DNA of 64,000 bases from Bryoerythrophyllum caledonicum (Eukaryota > Streptophyta > Bryopsida > Pottiales > Pottiaceae), in assembly GCA_963971425.1 (NCBI GenBank), contig OZ020516.1, positions 20,033,332 to 20,097,331 on the forward strand, read 5' to 3'. The position numbers and the translations under genes were made by a program. Under the pieces are notes generated by a model, which did no database searches, was not told the origin of the DNA, and saw only the letters and a program-made list of their open reading frames with translations. Shown here piece after piece: positions 1 to 11,759 of this stretch. Each line of letters begins with the position of its first letter. Positions within the stretch are counted from its first letter, which is position 1.

Positions 1-560
1 TCTGCTCCTCTTCGTTCGATGGCAGCAAACTTTCCTCCACTCACACATTTTTCACTTTTTGTCTACAACTCTAAACCAAGCGAAAATGATCTATTTGAAA
101 GCGCATCTCAGAGGGGAAGAAATTTACAAAATTTCATTAAAATAACACTCTTACAATCAAAGTTATGGCCCATCAGACTCTCGGCTTTCTTCACCCACAC
201 ACACTTTACTCCAAAAGCACACTAACCTTTTTCGCCACAAAAATATGACTGAGATGAAGAGAAAAGATGCCTATCTACCCTCTAGATCCCTAAAGTGGAT
301 GAGATCAGCCCATGTACATCTCATATAAGCCTCAAAATATCTATTGGCCCAAGGAAAACTCTAGGAGGTAAGTACATATTTATCTTTTAAGGTCAATAAA
401 CCTCTAGAGTTCTAACTAGGAGTTAAGTACCCTCTATCTACCATCTTTTAATTTTCAACACTCAAATGAAATACAAAAATACTTATATTTAATACAAAGC
501 TTCAATGAAAATCAAGTAGAGATAAAAACTAAAGCCAAAGAAGAGTGCTACTCCATCTGC
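1..560. other. No gene recognised (left edge)
   Basis: I see no supported gene here. The sequence is moderately AT-rich with short open frames only. It may be flank of the decayed minus-strand ORF cluster that starts just to the right. Confidence 0.5.
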
Positions 561-570
561 AAAAACTTGA

Positions 571-925
571 GCATGTGCTTGATAGTGATTGCGATATAAT
601 CTGCACGTTGAGTCTTTGTTAAATGATTCACTGGCCCTTATAACCAACGATGGTCGCCAGCGCTTACCTCAATTGGCCTAGGTATATAAAAATAATGGTT
701 TTCATTCAGGCCCTCAAAACTTTCTTTAAATGTCACTTGACCGATTTCCGGTTCAACACATCCAATTTGAAGTAAGATAACTAAAATATGAGCGTCATTT
801 TCGCGATTATCATGCCAACGCTGCTCAACACAAGATTGTTTCGTTGAACGAGAAGATCCAGCTTCATCTCGTAGGTGGAATAACAATGATATGGAAATCG
901 CCGGCTGAGATGATTGAATTGACAA
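571..925 (-). pseudogene. Decayed C-terminal ORF piece, unknown family
   Basis: A minus-strand frame of about 95 codons ends in TAA at 638 to 640. It then continues in the same frame for about 20 more plausible codons (GPVNHLTKTQRADYIA...) to a second stop near 570, so the TAA looks like a premature stop in a longer coding exon. I do not recognise the family. It lies downstream, in the same orientation, of the broken frames at 1050 to 2172 and may be the 3' part of the same element. No catalytic motif is visible. A decayed transposon ORF is the likeliest explanation, but this is inference. Confidence 0.35.
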
Positions 926-1049
926 CTGAGATAATGAAAGCTATAATTCTACTTCCAGTTCATACTCTAGATCTTGTGACTCCATAGAACCCTCCAATTC
1001 GATATTTTACAGTTATTGTATCAGTAATAACACTGAACAGGCTAAAACG

Positions 1050-2172
1050 TTATTGTACCAGCGCCACGGTATGTTTGTTCTTCTCCGAAACTAACTGAAT
1101 GTAAATTTTGAGACGTTCTACCTTCTCCTCTTCGTACAACACATCTACTCCTAGCTTTGAATCCTCGAGGTATTGCAGTCGATTAGTCATCGTATACGCT
1201 TCCACTTGAGCATCCTTCAACTGATACTGTAACTGCTGAAACTCCTCCAATGGCCGATTCTGCAATATGCATGCTTCGTAAAGTCCTTGGAGATTATCCA
1301 GGCTCAACTTCAATTCCACAATTTTTTTTTGTTTGCCTTGTCTCCACCGTCTGTTGTTCCTGACTAACTTGATCTTCTCCGGGCGGTATCACCACCTCCA
1401 TCCAAGGTAAGTTGTTCTCATCAAGAATACCATTTCCTCGTTCTGGTGGTATTGAGTGGATTCCAATGGGTGCGGTTGTAGAAAGTTCTGTCTTCTTACT
1501 CTTACGGCTAGATGGACCCGCTTCTGTTTGGTTCTTTATTATCTTAGGCACCTGGGACATCCTTGTCACGAGTGCGGTCGAAATGGTCGGCGGATGTACT
1601 TGATTTGGAGACTTGACCAAATTCGGTAAGTATATTGCAGAATATAACTTTTGCGGTTGGTCAGATATCGGTTTCATCGTCTCCAGCTTGATTTGAGAAT
1701 GCACGATGTTGGCCCAGCTCAATTGCATTCCCCTCCGCGCCATAGCCGCAGCAGCCAGTCCCTCTTCCGTTATCAAATGGATACCTTTCTCATTGACAAT
1801 GATTCTCTCGTTGAAAAATGAGAGCCATTTCTTTCAAAAACCTCCGGCTTTCGTCAAGTTGAACTCGACTGCATTGCTAGCCCCATCTTCGAACACTTCG
1901 GACTTCAATTCTTCCGTGACATCTCCTACATCTGCTAGTGTCATCGCACATGTAGGATGCTTTAACAGGGCTGCTACTTCATCTGGCCCAAAATGTATCT
2001 TCCTCTTATCAACCATAAAGTCAATTATGGTCACTTGTTTCGACTTGATAAAGAACTCTTTGACACGTCGATGATCTTGATCTTTCAACGTCAGCGTCAA
2101 GAAATTCCAAAGTCTCGCATCAACTAGATTTTGTTTGTTGTTGTGAATATCCGATCTCCAAGCTGAGTTCAC
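1050..2172 (-). pseudogene. Broken transposon-like ORF (stop plus frameshift)
   Basis: Three minus-strand frames form one decayed reading frame. The first (2172 to 1834) holds VTIIDFMVDKRKIHFGPDEV, then LLKHP. This loosely resembles the N-terminal domain of plant transposon or gag-like proteins, where a hydrophobic stretch is followed by 'F.P..V..LL..P'. A single TGA at 1834 to 1836 interrupts it. The same frame then reads KKWLSFFNERIIVNEKGIHL and runs on to 1294. Near the T-run at 1320 to 1330 the frame shifts into a segment (1319 to 1050) with heptad-like leucines and many Glu/Lys residues, a likely coiled coil. No protease, reverse transcriptase or transposase motif is visible. Most of it lies between the 31-bp inverted repeats at 1027 and 2338. 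The family assignment is weak. Confidence 0.4.
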
Positions 2173-2236
2173 CTCTCACAACACCATCTTTTCGAGGATG
2201 AGCTGTTTTCACGTGAGTTGGTTAGACGGTGGTCGT

Positions 2237-2308
2237 CCACGTACCAACTTAGTGGTATAACAGGCTAAAACTATTTTTAGCCTATTATATCACTGGGTTG
2301 GTACGAGG
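2237..2308. repeat. Imperfect 34-bp-arm hairpin
   Basis: The arms 2237 to 2270 and 2275 to 2308 are reverse complements at 29 of 34 positions, separated by the 4-base loop CTAT. The stem includes GTACCAAC and GGCTAAAA. It sits just inside the right arm of the 1.34-kb inverted-repeat segment and shares AGCCT/AGGCT sequence with it, so it may be a complex terminus of the same element. A transcription terminator role is possible but unsupported. Confidence 0.6.
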
Positions 2309-2368
2309 ACTCAAAATCCTCCCAGCATTTTCACTGATACAATAACGTTATAGCCTCTTCAGCGTTAT

Positions 2369-4858
2369 CAATAACGTCAAATGGTCTTTACTATCTTACA
2401 TGAGAATCAATTTTAACTTTACAAGTCAACTAATCTTTAAAGTCGTTAATAATCAATTCAATAATTAATTGGAATGGACATCCAAGAATTTTAAATTTAA
2501 AGAGACATTTAAATAGCAACATGTCAAAGAGTAATTTTGAGCAATAATTTATAATTATTCATTTAGTGATCAGTCAAAAATTAAGAAACAATACAAAGAA
2601 GATGATACCTAACCGTAACTTCATCAAAGTTTTATTATGTAAAAAAGAAACTTATGAAGATAGCTTTGGAACTTCTAATAACAAACATTATCAAAATAAA
2701 TGGTAGTTGAAAAAAATGTTATACAAGCATTAAAATTTTTGAATGAATGCAATTTCATTCACATGATCCCTTGAGAGATGATGAACATGTCTAAAATAAA
2801 TCAATAAAATGCATAAGATTTATCTTATAAATGCATAAGATTTGTTTTATAGATTGACAAGATTTGTCCCTGAAATGTATAAGATACCATTTAGAAATGC
2901 AAAAGATACTTCTCATAAAAATACATGATATTTTTTAATTGAAAATAAAAATTTAAAAGACTTCATATATCTTTTAATTCAAATTAATTATATTTATCTG
3001 CACCTCAATAATTAATAGAAGTTAGAGAGAAATTTTTGAGGTATTATAAGGCGATAGTAATAAAATTTAACGGAAATAAGATCTAAGCAAAGTATTTACT
3101 TCACCACTAAAACAAGTCTTGATTACTTATATGATAAATATGAGATGGATTTTGAAAAACTTCGTTCACAAATACTAGAATTTTTACAAACAAATTAAGC
3201 AATGAAGAGAGGTGCAAAAGTTGCTAAACCACATTTTTCTTCGTAATATATCTATTTTTATATCTACTTTTTTGAAGGTCGAAACAATTTATACTAGGGC
3301 TCATGCTTCTCCTTGAGGCTTGAAGTAGAAAAACTAAAATGAGAAAACATCAAAATCTTTAGGTTTTACGATGAAATGATTTTCTTTTATTGCACCTTGT
3401 CAATAAAAGGAGAGAAAATTTTGACTCGCCTTAAAGTGAGATTTTACACTTGGAAGGTTAATTTTTTGACAATTTTGAGAAAATATTGTACCTTAGGTCA
3501 AGTTTGTCTTTAGTTAATTCAAAATAGGCATGCCAAATTATTCAAACTTATTATCAAATAAAAATTAAAAATTTGAAAAAAAATTTAAAAAAATAAAAAA
3601 AATTGCAACATTGATAGACAAATTTGCAAGATGGGAGTAGGGCTTGGCAAAGCCTTGGCCTTCAATAAGACATGCATGAGGAATTTAAATTGAATATCCG
3701 AGGTCTTGAGTTCAAACTCTATGTATGTCTAAAAATTATAATTAATAATTTATTGGCACGGAGGTGTCAAAATTGAGCCTAGGGTAAGGTAATGTAACTT
3801 ACTTATATTAAAAAATTCATATTCAATAGAGTGCTACAGCAAAAGTTTGAAGTTTTCCCAAAATTCCTACTCTCCACATTTATTTTTCTTCATCACAGCA
3901 TAACTTTTTTCCTAAAGGTCCAATTCAAATAAAAATTATGTTTCCATATAGGTTGTAGCTCTCATCTTCTTGCACCTTCATAGGAAATTTCAAAAATCAG
4001 TAATATATAGTGTAATCATGGCAAAGTGCTTGAGATTTGCAAAAGCCCATAGGGGTCTTTTGGGCCATAGGGTCAAAAATCATGTTGGCCCAACTACAAG
4101 TGATTTGTATCTTCTTAAAAAAAAATCCAGAAATAGTTGACACAACCAATAGATTTTGAAAGCTCTCCACCATTTTCCGAGAACCCATGAAAGGACCTAT
4201 TTTTTAAATATGGAGGGCCAAGAACAATGTATGAAGTCATGAACCTTTGAAATTGAGACTTTTTTTACCCTTTAACCTTTGAAGGTCACTGGTCAGTTGG
4301 AGAACCATATATATAGTCACGTATTTTACTTTTAACATACAAAAAATGTATTAGAATTTAGCAAGACATACACCTTTGAATTGAAGATTCTTCGACTACC
4401 ATTTTTCATTTAGAGGTCATTTTAATACGTGAACCTTAACATGCTTAAATACGACACCATACATGTAGAATACACAACCATTTTGCTACTTCTCAAGCAT
4501 GTAGTAGGTGCAATAATGAGCTAAATTAGAATTGCCATGCCTCACTAGATTGGGTTGAATACAAATACAAACTCTTCTAAGTACAGTATACATCAATTCC
4601 TACACCTTATATGTCATATTCAAGTAAATCATCATGTTGCAACCCAAATGTGGCTTCTGAGACCTTTAATCATGTACCGCCCAACTATGTTTCTAGAAAA
4701 ACCAAGATTCCCGCTGATTTTTTTCTTTGAACCAGATTTGATGGAAATATAATGTCTAATATTAATATCTATCCTAACAAAATTGAACTTAACCCATGAT
4801 CTAAACATTGGAGAAATTTTGCACAACATCCAACCGTTGATGGAATAGATTATAGTGT
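2369..4858. other. AT-rich repeat-derived DNA, no gene
   Basis: No supported gene. A degenerate array of the word ATGCATAAGAT and variants lies at about 2808 to 2940. A tRNA-like SINE candidate is at about 3648 to 3735. The stretch from about 3830 to 3920 resembles an internal part of the TTAA element family ('aatagagtgctacagcaaaag'-like text followed by '...cataactttttcc'). The sequence just before 4859 resembles another internal part of that family ('gattatagtgttt'), so the intact copy to the right may sit inside an older relative. Open frames here are short and protein-unlike. Confidence 0.5.
3648..3735 (+). repeat. Possible tRNA-derived SINE fragment
   Basis: TAGGGCTTGGCAAAG resembles a Pol III A box. 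GAGTTCAAACTC at 3708 to 3719 resembles a B box (GGTTCGANNC). ATGAGG occurs about 32 bp before the B-like box, matching the spacing in the candidate at 37467. The similarity is diffuse and there is no clear 3' tail. Confidence 0.25.
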
Positions 4859-5793
4859 TTAACCCCTAAAGGACCATGACCACTTTCGCTCTAAAACTAG
4901 TCTAGAACTGCCACTGCCAAAAAGAGACATGAAAATCACATTTTAAAGTGAATTTTGGATTTTCAACCATAAGATCTTAAAATAGACTTCTATATAAACA
5001 TGCCATTAAATTTTGCTTGCAACGCACCGCACGGATTGATAGATTTTAGTGTTTAAAGCCAAATCAATGGTTCATTTTCTTCCCTACGTTGGGTAGATCA
5101 GCAGACTTTGACTTCACTTTGTATCAAATTTTTGCATTGTACAAGGTCTAAATCTTTTACCATTGTCTTAAGCATGATGTTATTTCCCAACACACCAATT
5201 TTTAGAGGTAATAGAGGGGTGTAGCATATTCAAAACAAGTGTGCAAGGAGTGGAGGTTCAAAAATTGCCATTTCACATTTTATTTTTCTGTGAACTACGT
5301 ATGTATTCAAATGATAATTCAAACGGTTAATAAGAAGGTTTTCACCACATATTGTTGTTGAAAAAATAAAAAGTGAAAAATATGAAGATCTCTAGGTTTT
5401 ATGTAGAAAAGATGAAGTTTCTTTCCCCCGTTGCCCGACAATGTGTGAAAATGTTTGACTTGGAATAAAATGCCTTTTTACACTAAAGACAAGATTTTTT
5501 TTGAAAATTTCCAGAAAAAGGAAATATTCTTTATATGTGTGAAAAATCTCAATGTCAATAGAAACTTTTGTCAAAATTTTTGGAGGTGCCCGGTGTCTAC
5601 TCTTTTGGCTTTAAGTGGTACTAACTTTCAAACCACAAATCCAAAAAAATAAAATAAAAATATGTCCACGAAGCTCTTATCAAAGGCAATCTAGAGTAAA
5701 AATTTCAGAGAAAAAGGATTTTTTTTCGAATTTAAGGAACCTGCCCAAAATCAAAAATCCCCTTGAAGGAGACTCTGGTCCTTTAGGGGTTAA
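4859..5793 (+). mobile_element. TTAA element copy A (non-autonomous, piggyBac-like)
   Basis: The element body runs from 4863 to 5789 (927 bp). It begins CCCCTAAAGGACCA and ends TGGTCCTTTAGGGG, with TTAA directly outside each end (4859 to 4862, 5790 to 5793). The interior matches the other copies in this window, with landmarks 'cgcacggattgatagatttt', 'gtggatcaacagactttgac' (variant) and 'gtgtagcatattcaaaacaa'. There is no ORF of credible length. The ends plus TTAA fit a piggyBac-superfamily MITE. The superfamily is inferred because no transposase is present. Confidence 0.75.
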
Positions 5794-6576
5794 AGTTACC
5801 GTATATTGGTAGAAAAAATTGTCAATTTTGGAGGGTGTACTACTTTTACCATCAATAGATTATTGCAAGAACTTTTTTACTTTCAATAAAATGCGGTTCA
5901 CATGTGCACTAGGTTGATAGCTTTGCATTGTCAGAACATATTTGAAGAAAACATTTATATTCAATTATTGGTTATCTTTTTGCTTTTTTTCTACTTGATT
6001 GTATGAAAAAATGTTCCAACCTTATACAAATCAAAACGGAAGTTTTGTATGTGAGGAGAGAGATCAACAATCACAAAACAATGAAGAATGTCTTAAAGAC
6101 AAAGTTCAATCAAAATTTAAGACCAAAATCAATGTACATGAGTGTGAAATACAACATAATATGAGGCATGGTATTCACTGCATTCACTGTATTTTAGTGT
6201 ATTTGATGTATGTTGTGTTGTATTCCTAGCTTTTCCAAGAGTTCACTTACTCCAAATCATGATTTGATTGTTGGAGAGTGTTCATGTAATGTGTGTGCAA
6301 ATCTGAACCTCACATCTTGAAGCCTAATTCCTCATGGATTTCATTCAAAATGAGTTTTAGCGCCTCCGGAGTCCCATTTAGGGCTTCCTGGGCGGTAAAG
6401 GGTTAAGAGTTAATGAGCAATACCAAATTGAGTGCGAGGAGATATTTTCCATTGTCTGCAATGCAATGATCAATGATCTAGGCTTGTGGACATCTGCCTC
6501 CAACCTATGGGCCGATTTTGCTTTCCCAATTGTGATTTGACCGGCTGAATTGTACTTTCTGCATAATTTTTGAAAC
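5794..6576. other. No gene; possible older TTAA-element remnant
   Basis: No gene supported. Near 6360 to 6406 the text 'gagtcccatttagggc...taaagggttaa' resembles the 3' end of the TTAA family. Copy A may therefore have inserted into an older relative that ends here. The only longish frame (5999 to 6229) is low-complexity and has no recognisable domain. Confidence 0.4.
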
Positions 6577-6666
6577 CATGTAGTTCCCTATTACTACTCG
6601 CCCACCATCCTAATTAAAGGGCATGTAGTTCCCTATTACTACTCGCCCACCATCCTAATTAAAGGG
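6577..6666. repeat. Perfect 45-bp tandem duplication
   Basis: Two identical adjacent 45-bp units lie at 6577 to 6621 and 6622 to 6666. Each starts CATGTAGTTCCCTATTACTA and ends TAATTAAAGGG. No mismatch is visible, so the duplication is recent. It abuts the large foldback. Confidence 0.9.
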
Positions 6667-6669
6667 TTG

Positions 6670-7264
6670 GAGCTCTGACCCTTTTTACAACCCAACGGAT
6701 TTGCCAAAATACCCGGGTCGAGCTTTGCACTAAGCCTCAGGCTTGGAAGGATTGGGGAGGGTAAAGACAAAACCGGCCCCTATTTTTATGTTGGAGGGGG
6801 GCCCTAATTCATCTATAGGGAGGCATCCAAAGGTAATTTGGAACCACATGCCCCAAACTTGGCCAAAAAAATTCCAAAAAAAGCCACTAGGATCCTAAAA
6901 TGGGCAGGGCGAGAAAAATGGACCCACCCAAGGCTGAGATTTGGTGCAACGCTCGACCAGGGTCAATAAGGAGATCCCAACCCAACTGTAAAAGGGATCT
7001 CTTTATTGACCCTAGTCGAGCGTTGCACCAATCCTTAGCCTCGAGTAGGTCCATTTTTCTGGCCTTGCCCGTTTTAGGATCCTAGTGGCTTTTTTTGGAA
7101 ATTTTTTGCCAAATTTGGAGCCTATGGCCCATAGATCAGTGAGGGCCTCCCTCCAACATAAAAATAGGGGCCGATTCTGTCCCTACCCTCCCCACCCTTT
7201 GAAGCCTAAGGCTTGGTGCAACGCTCAACCGGGGTATTTAGGCAAATCCCTGTAAAAGTGTGAG
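6670..7264. repeat. ~600-bp foldback element (270-300 bp arms)
   Basis: A long near-palindrome. The left arm runs from about 6670 to 6978 and the right arm from 6994 to 7264, around a 15-base loop (6979 to 6993). The centre reads GAGATCCC, loop, GGGATCTC. The arms share 'gcccctatttttatgttgga', 'ccactaggatcctaaaa' and 'gtgcaacgctcgacc' in inverted orientation, with scattered mismatches and small gaps. A related single-sided copy lies at 36911 to 36957 plus 38199 to about 38460. Frames inside it are shadows of the palindrome. Confidence 0.85.
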
Positions 7265-7945
7265 CTTCATTTCATGATATGGTTGCATGATTGCAGCTGC
7301 TTACTCCGTTGTTTACTGCAAACTCCTGAAATTTGAATTCATTAAATTCTCTTGCAGTGCTTTTATGAGGTGCTAGTACCAGACAGAATTCTCGGGACCT
7401 TGGTTGAAGCTGTAATGTCATGTCTGATTAAGGCCATGAAAGTTGCAAAATTAACGCCATGATTCAGTACATGTTCGTCTCCTTAATCCTGATGATATTA
7501 TGCTCACAAACCACCACAGTTTACATCTGTCATTCTTGCCGGATACACTGTAACCTCATTTATATCACCTTCTGTAATATCACAACCATTGGTCAAAAAG
7601 CATATACTTGAAATTGTGATTTTACAAAGGGTCACAAACATTTTCAATAAGTTCAAAATTGGTTGTGTATTGGAACATCTTTGGAATAGAAATATGTGAT
7701 AGTGGAGTCCTTATTCGAGCCATGTGATAGTGGAGTCCTTATTTGAGCCACTAACTTCGTATTAACCCTTTAAGTAATAAGGGCGAGCAACCATGGACAA
7801 AAGTGAAATGTATCCAATAAAGAGGGACTGAGACTACAATGACAGCTGGCTGCTGATGTGATCATTCAATGTTGTTATTCATGGTTCAAACAATCTCAAA
7901 AGGCTATGTTGGCATATTCACATTTCAATTACTTGTACCATCGCT
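7265..7945. other. No gene; short 28-bp duplication
   Basis: No gene recognised. A 28-bp unit (ATGTGATAGTGGAGTCCTTA...) occurs twice in tandem at 7694 to 7721 and 7722 to 7749 with one visible difference. Confidence 0.5.
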
Positions 7946-8895
7946 TTAACCCCTACAGGCCCAAGGCATTTTCACACAAAAACACTTCAGAACTGCTCCT
8001 TCTAATGCAATGAGTAAGAAGGGAAAGTAAAATTATTATTTTCTACATTTAACTGTAGTATCTCAATTTAGACTTATTAATTAACATCCGCACAAAATTT
8101 CATATAATTTGACCAAATAGATTGAAAGATTATAGTGGTTGAAGTAGAGAAAATGGTTCATTTTCTTCCCTACATTGAGTGGATCGACAGACTTTGACTT
8201 CACTTAATGTCAAATTTTTGCACTACACAAGGTCTAAATTCATTACCATCATGTTAATCATGATGTTAGTTCCATGTTAACCAATTTTTAGAGGTAGAAA
8301 AGGGGTGTAGCATATTCAAAACAAATGTGCAAGTAGTGGAGGTTAAAAATCTCTGATTCACATTATATTTTTTTGTGAACTAGATATGATATAGAATGAG
8401 AATCCAAACGGTCAATAAGGAGGTGTACAACACATAATGTAGTAGTAAAAGTAAAATGTTAGAAATATGAAGATCTCTAAGTTTTTTGTGGGAAAGAAGA
8501 ATTTTTATGGTATCTTGCCCAACAATGTGTGACAATGTGTGAAAATGTTTGACTTGGGCTACTATGCTATTTTCACTAAAGACAATAAATTTTTTTTGTC
8601 GATATGAAAGGAAATAATGTTAATTTCTTGTATTGAAAATCTCACATTTGATAGAGTATTCTAGGAAAAGTTTTTGAAGTTGTCCGATGTGCCCACTCTC
8701 CTCATTTAAATTTGAAACCCTGTAACTTTTTCATTAAATGTCGTATTTAAGAAAAAAATGCACTCACACAAAACTTTTAGTAACTTCCATCTACTGTCAA
8801 AATCTCAAAGAAGAATGTTTATGAATTGACACCATAGGAACCCACCCAAACCTTGAAGAATCCCCCTCGGGGACTCTTGAGCCTTTAGGGGTCAA
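7946..8895 (+). mobile_element. TTAA element copy B
   Basis: The body runs from 7950 to 8891 (942 bp), starting CCCCTACAGGCCCAAG and ending GAGCCTTTAGGGG. The left flank is TTAA (7946 to 7949). The right flank reads TCAA (8892 to 8895), one base off. The interior is collinear with copies A, F and G. No credible ORF. Confidence 0.75.
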
Positions 8896-9415
8896 TCGAT
8901 TTGTAAATTTTTCTCTAATCATTTAAAAAAATGTAACATGTTCCACTATGTCTAAAGCCCATTTAGAATATGCAAGTGGTTTTCAAAATAAAATACTTGT
9001 TCGAATTGCACTGAGGATTTAGCTTACGCAAATGGTATATAAAAAAGGAATTTATCTGTTCGAATTGCACTGTAAAGGATTTGCATCCATAAAGAAATGT
9101 AAAAATTGCCAAAGCTATGGAAAACAGCTGGCTGCTGCTGTAACAAAATGTAGCCTTTCAAGTCACTGGTTGCAAAGTGAGAAATTAACCAGAAGAAGCA
9201 GGAACAACATTTGACAATGTATCAAGATGCAACATGTTAATCAAGACCAGGTCAATCGTCCAGCTGCAAGATGATCATTAAAATTGGTATAATTCTCTAT
9301 AATTCTATTTCCACTCCTGAGCTACCATGAACTTCTCCTTTCCATCCATGTATGAATAAGTTTAACTGGGACAACTCAGTTTGACCTTCCTCCCCTTTGA
9401 CTAATTTGATGTCCA
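8896..9415. other. GDSL gene 3' flank, no separate gene
   Basis: AT-rich sequence downstream of the GDSL stop codon, which lies on the minus strand. The frame at 9032 to 9214 has no recognisable domain and is probably spurious. Part of this region would be 3' UTR. Confidence 0.4.
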
Positions 9416-11759
9416 CTATACCGATTTGATTTTGAAGAAGGAGACCAATTGCCCATGGTAAACATCAGCTGCACGCTTATACACGGATTGCGTGGGATGC
9501 AGTGAGTCAAAAAACACATACTCGGATGCATCGGAGCATGTTCCAACGCTGTTCTCGTTGCAAAACCCTGCCGTGGCAAGAAGCCCCTCGCCACAGCATG
9601 CCTTTCGCGTCTCCGCACTGTACCCTGCCATTGTCATATGAAAAATGAATAACCCAAGTAATGGTATAAATAAGGTACACAAGCAGAAAAATAACTAAAG
9701 ACCCTTGAACATGTAGCATCACTTTCCTTTATGGCAAGGCTATCCATAATCAACCATTTGTGTGATCAAGTATGATAGACTAGGATGTTTATTTACACAC
9801 GTTGACTATGGGTATCGTTACCATACATGCTTCAGGAACAAGTTAGCAAGTGCATAAAAAGATGAAAGTTGCATGTTTTACCATATTTTAAGGGGTTGTT
9901 GAAAATGTCGTAAACAAGTGAGTAGGTGTCCAGGTAGAGGAGCTGTGAGCCCGGCAAGCTGGCCTGCCATTTGGGAATTGCTGCTTGAAGGTCTTTGTTA
10001 AATGCAACCGCTATGGCATTCTGATCCTCCACACAAGTCTTTTGTTCAACACTGCCAAAGATGGTGATTTGGGCAGGTAAGCATCCCATGGGTGGAAATC
10101 CCAAAATCCCTATCTTCCTTGCTCCTGCTCCATACAGTTGCTGCAAAACAGTTATACAAGTACTACCCTTGTAAGTGCACAAGTTTCAAAACTTGAACCA
10201 AAATAATGTATATAAAACCTTCACAACGCAGCATCCTTCATGTATGTTTAGTGATATCAGAGATATCCATAAAATTTAGGGGTCACTGGACAAGAATAAG
10301 GAGTTCTCAAAGATTTTGGGTCAGACAACAAGAACCAACTTGGAATTTGATCAAAACTGCCTTCAAACTCTTCAACGAAGATGTTGCGGCAATCACTAGC
10401 AAGAGGAACTACATTGTGCCTGTGCAGAACTTAGGCAGTTAAACTCACAGCCACTTTACAGATCATACCGGTTTGATATGTCTAGCTATGTGTTGACAAA
10501 GCAATAAGTGCCAGTGAATTTCACCTTGACAAAGTCTGTCTTTCTGGCCAGCAAAATGGAGTTAAACTCAGCGGTGGAGTATTGGCTCTGCAGCACCGGG
10601 TTGACGAAGTAGTTGACGATGTAGTCGTTGCTTCCGGCGCTCACAAAGTAGAGCGCCTCCGACACAATGGAGGCCGCCTTGTCGCCTCCCACCACGCCTG
10701 CCAACTTCACCTTGTACCCCTCAAACATGTGCAGCTGCATCATAGCCGGCGCCACTTTCTGCATCAAAAACATCATCATAGGGTTAGGGGTACCCGAGGA
10801 CAATCGCGAGTTTGCTTAGAGATATCTTTGAAGGTGCCTTCACTATTGCAATTGCAATTACATACTTTGAAACATGAAGGCCAACAGTTAGAGCTCGGGA
10901 GTTCAACTGAATGAATCAGTACCAGAAAGGATGATGTGGAGTTGAGATAGCCAGACCCTGAAGACGCAAAGTTGATGCCTTTGACGAGGTTCTGCCCGGT
11001 TGCATTTGGGTGGAGGTATGGCAATGACATTGGCAGACCCAACCGCGTCGCTGCATAAGCACATCAACAGATCTAAACAGCATATCGTAATATTATCATG
11101 CAATCAAAAATCAATTCTCACTTCCAAGTACTACTTCTGATCAAACTATTGAGCTCCTCAAAAGCCCCTGTCCGATCGAACTTGGGCTACTTTTACGTAC
11201 ACCAGTTCACTGATAACTCGACTACAACAAGTATCATTATCTGCAGAAACAGGTCGTTTTGGATAACAGGAGCTTGCTGGAAAAGACTGAAGTTTGAAGT
11301 CACAAACGTCGTTGATATTGCACCATAGAACAGAATAGAATGAGCTGACAAACATGATTGTTGTTGCACCTTGGATAGTACCAAGAGGTTTAACGTGAGC
11401 ATGTGATCAAGAACTAAGGTGGCAAAGAATGTGGATAAGTTGAGGACATGAGCTTGTGCGTGCAACAATGGTCTCTCACCTACAAAGTCCGCCACCATGC
11501 GGCCGTTGGTGAAGCGGCCGGTGGGCGACTTGGTGTCGAAGTCACGTCCATACGGCAGAAAGTCGCTCCGCAACATGGAATCGAGGAAGTTGTTGTTCCC
11601 CACGTCCACTGTGGAGTCCCCGAACAGGAGGAGCGCCGGCACTGTGTAGTTATTGCCAGCTCCCAACCCCTCCACATGACCGGCACCACCTCCCAAGCAC
11701 ATCAACGTCCAAGATACCGCAACCAACCACCGCGGAAGCTCCATCATGATCGATGTCAT
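9416..11759 (-). CDS. GDSL-type esterase/lipase, five exons
   Basis: Predicted to hydrolyse ester bonds of lipid or cutin-like substrates in the secretory pathway or cell wall. Exons on the minus strand are 11480-11759, 10923-11050, 10525-10758, 9882-10140 and 9416-9624. Every intron is GT-AG, the phases agree, and the 1,110 nt give 369 aa, normal for the plant GDSL family. The start is the ATG at 11759, with in-frame alternatives four and five codons on. Residues ~7-27 look like a signal peptide. Block I is LLLFGDSTVDVGNNNF with nucleophile Ser49. Block II is INFASSGSGY. Block III is VSAGSNDYIVNY with the oxyanion-hole Asn. Block V is DSLHPTQSVY with the catalytic Asp and His. The segment GARKIGILGFPPMGCLP is typical of the plant subfamily. 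No frameshift or stop is present. The substrate cannot be told from sequence. Confidence 0.93.

Larger units (their letters stand above)
1027..2368. repeat. 31-bp inverted repeats bounding a 1.34-kb segment
   Basis: The arms are 1027 to 1057 and 2338 to 2368. The reverse complement of the left arm begins TACAATAACGTTTTAGCCTG and the right arm begins TACAATAACGTTATAGCCTC. By eye they match at 28 of 31 positions. They enclose nearly all of the broken ORF cluster. They could be terminal inverted repeats of a small DNA element or part of a larger repeat. I see no convincing target-site duplication. Confidence 0.5.

Noticed and set aside
6900..7085. 61-codon frame in the foldback
   Set aside because: It crosses the palindrome centre and codes only for the inverted repeat.
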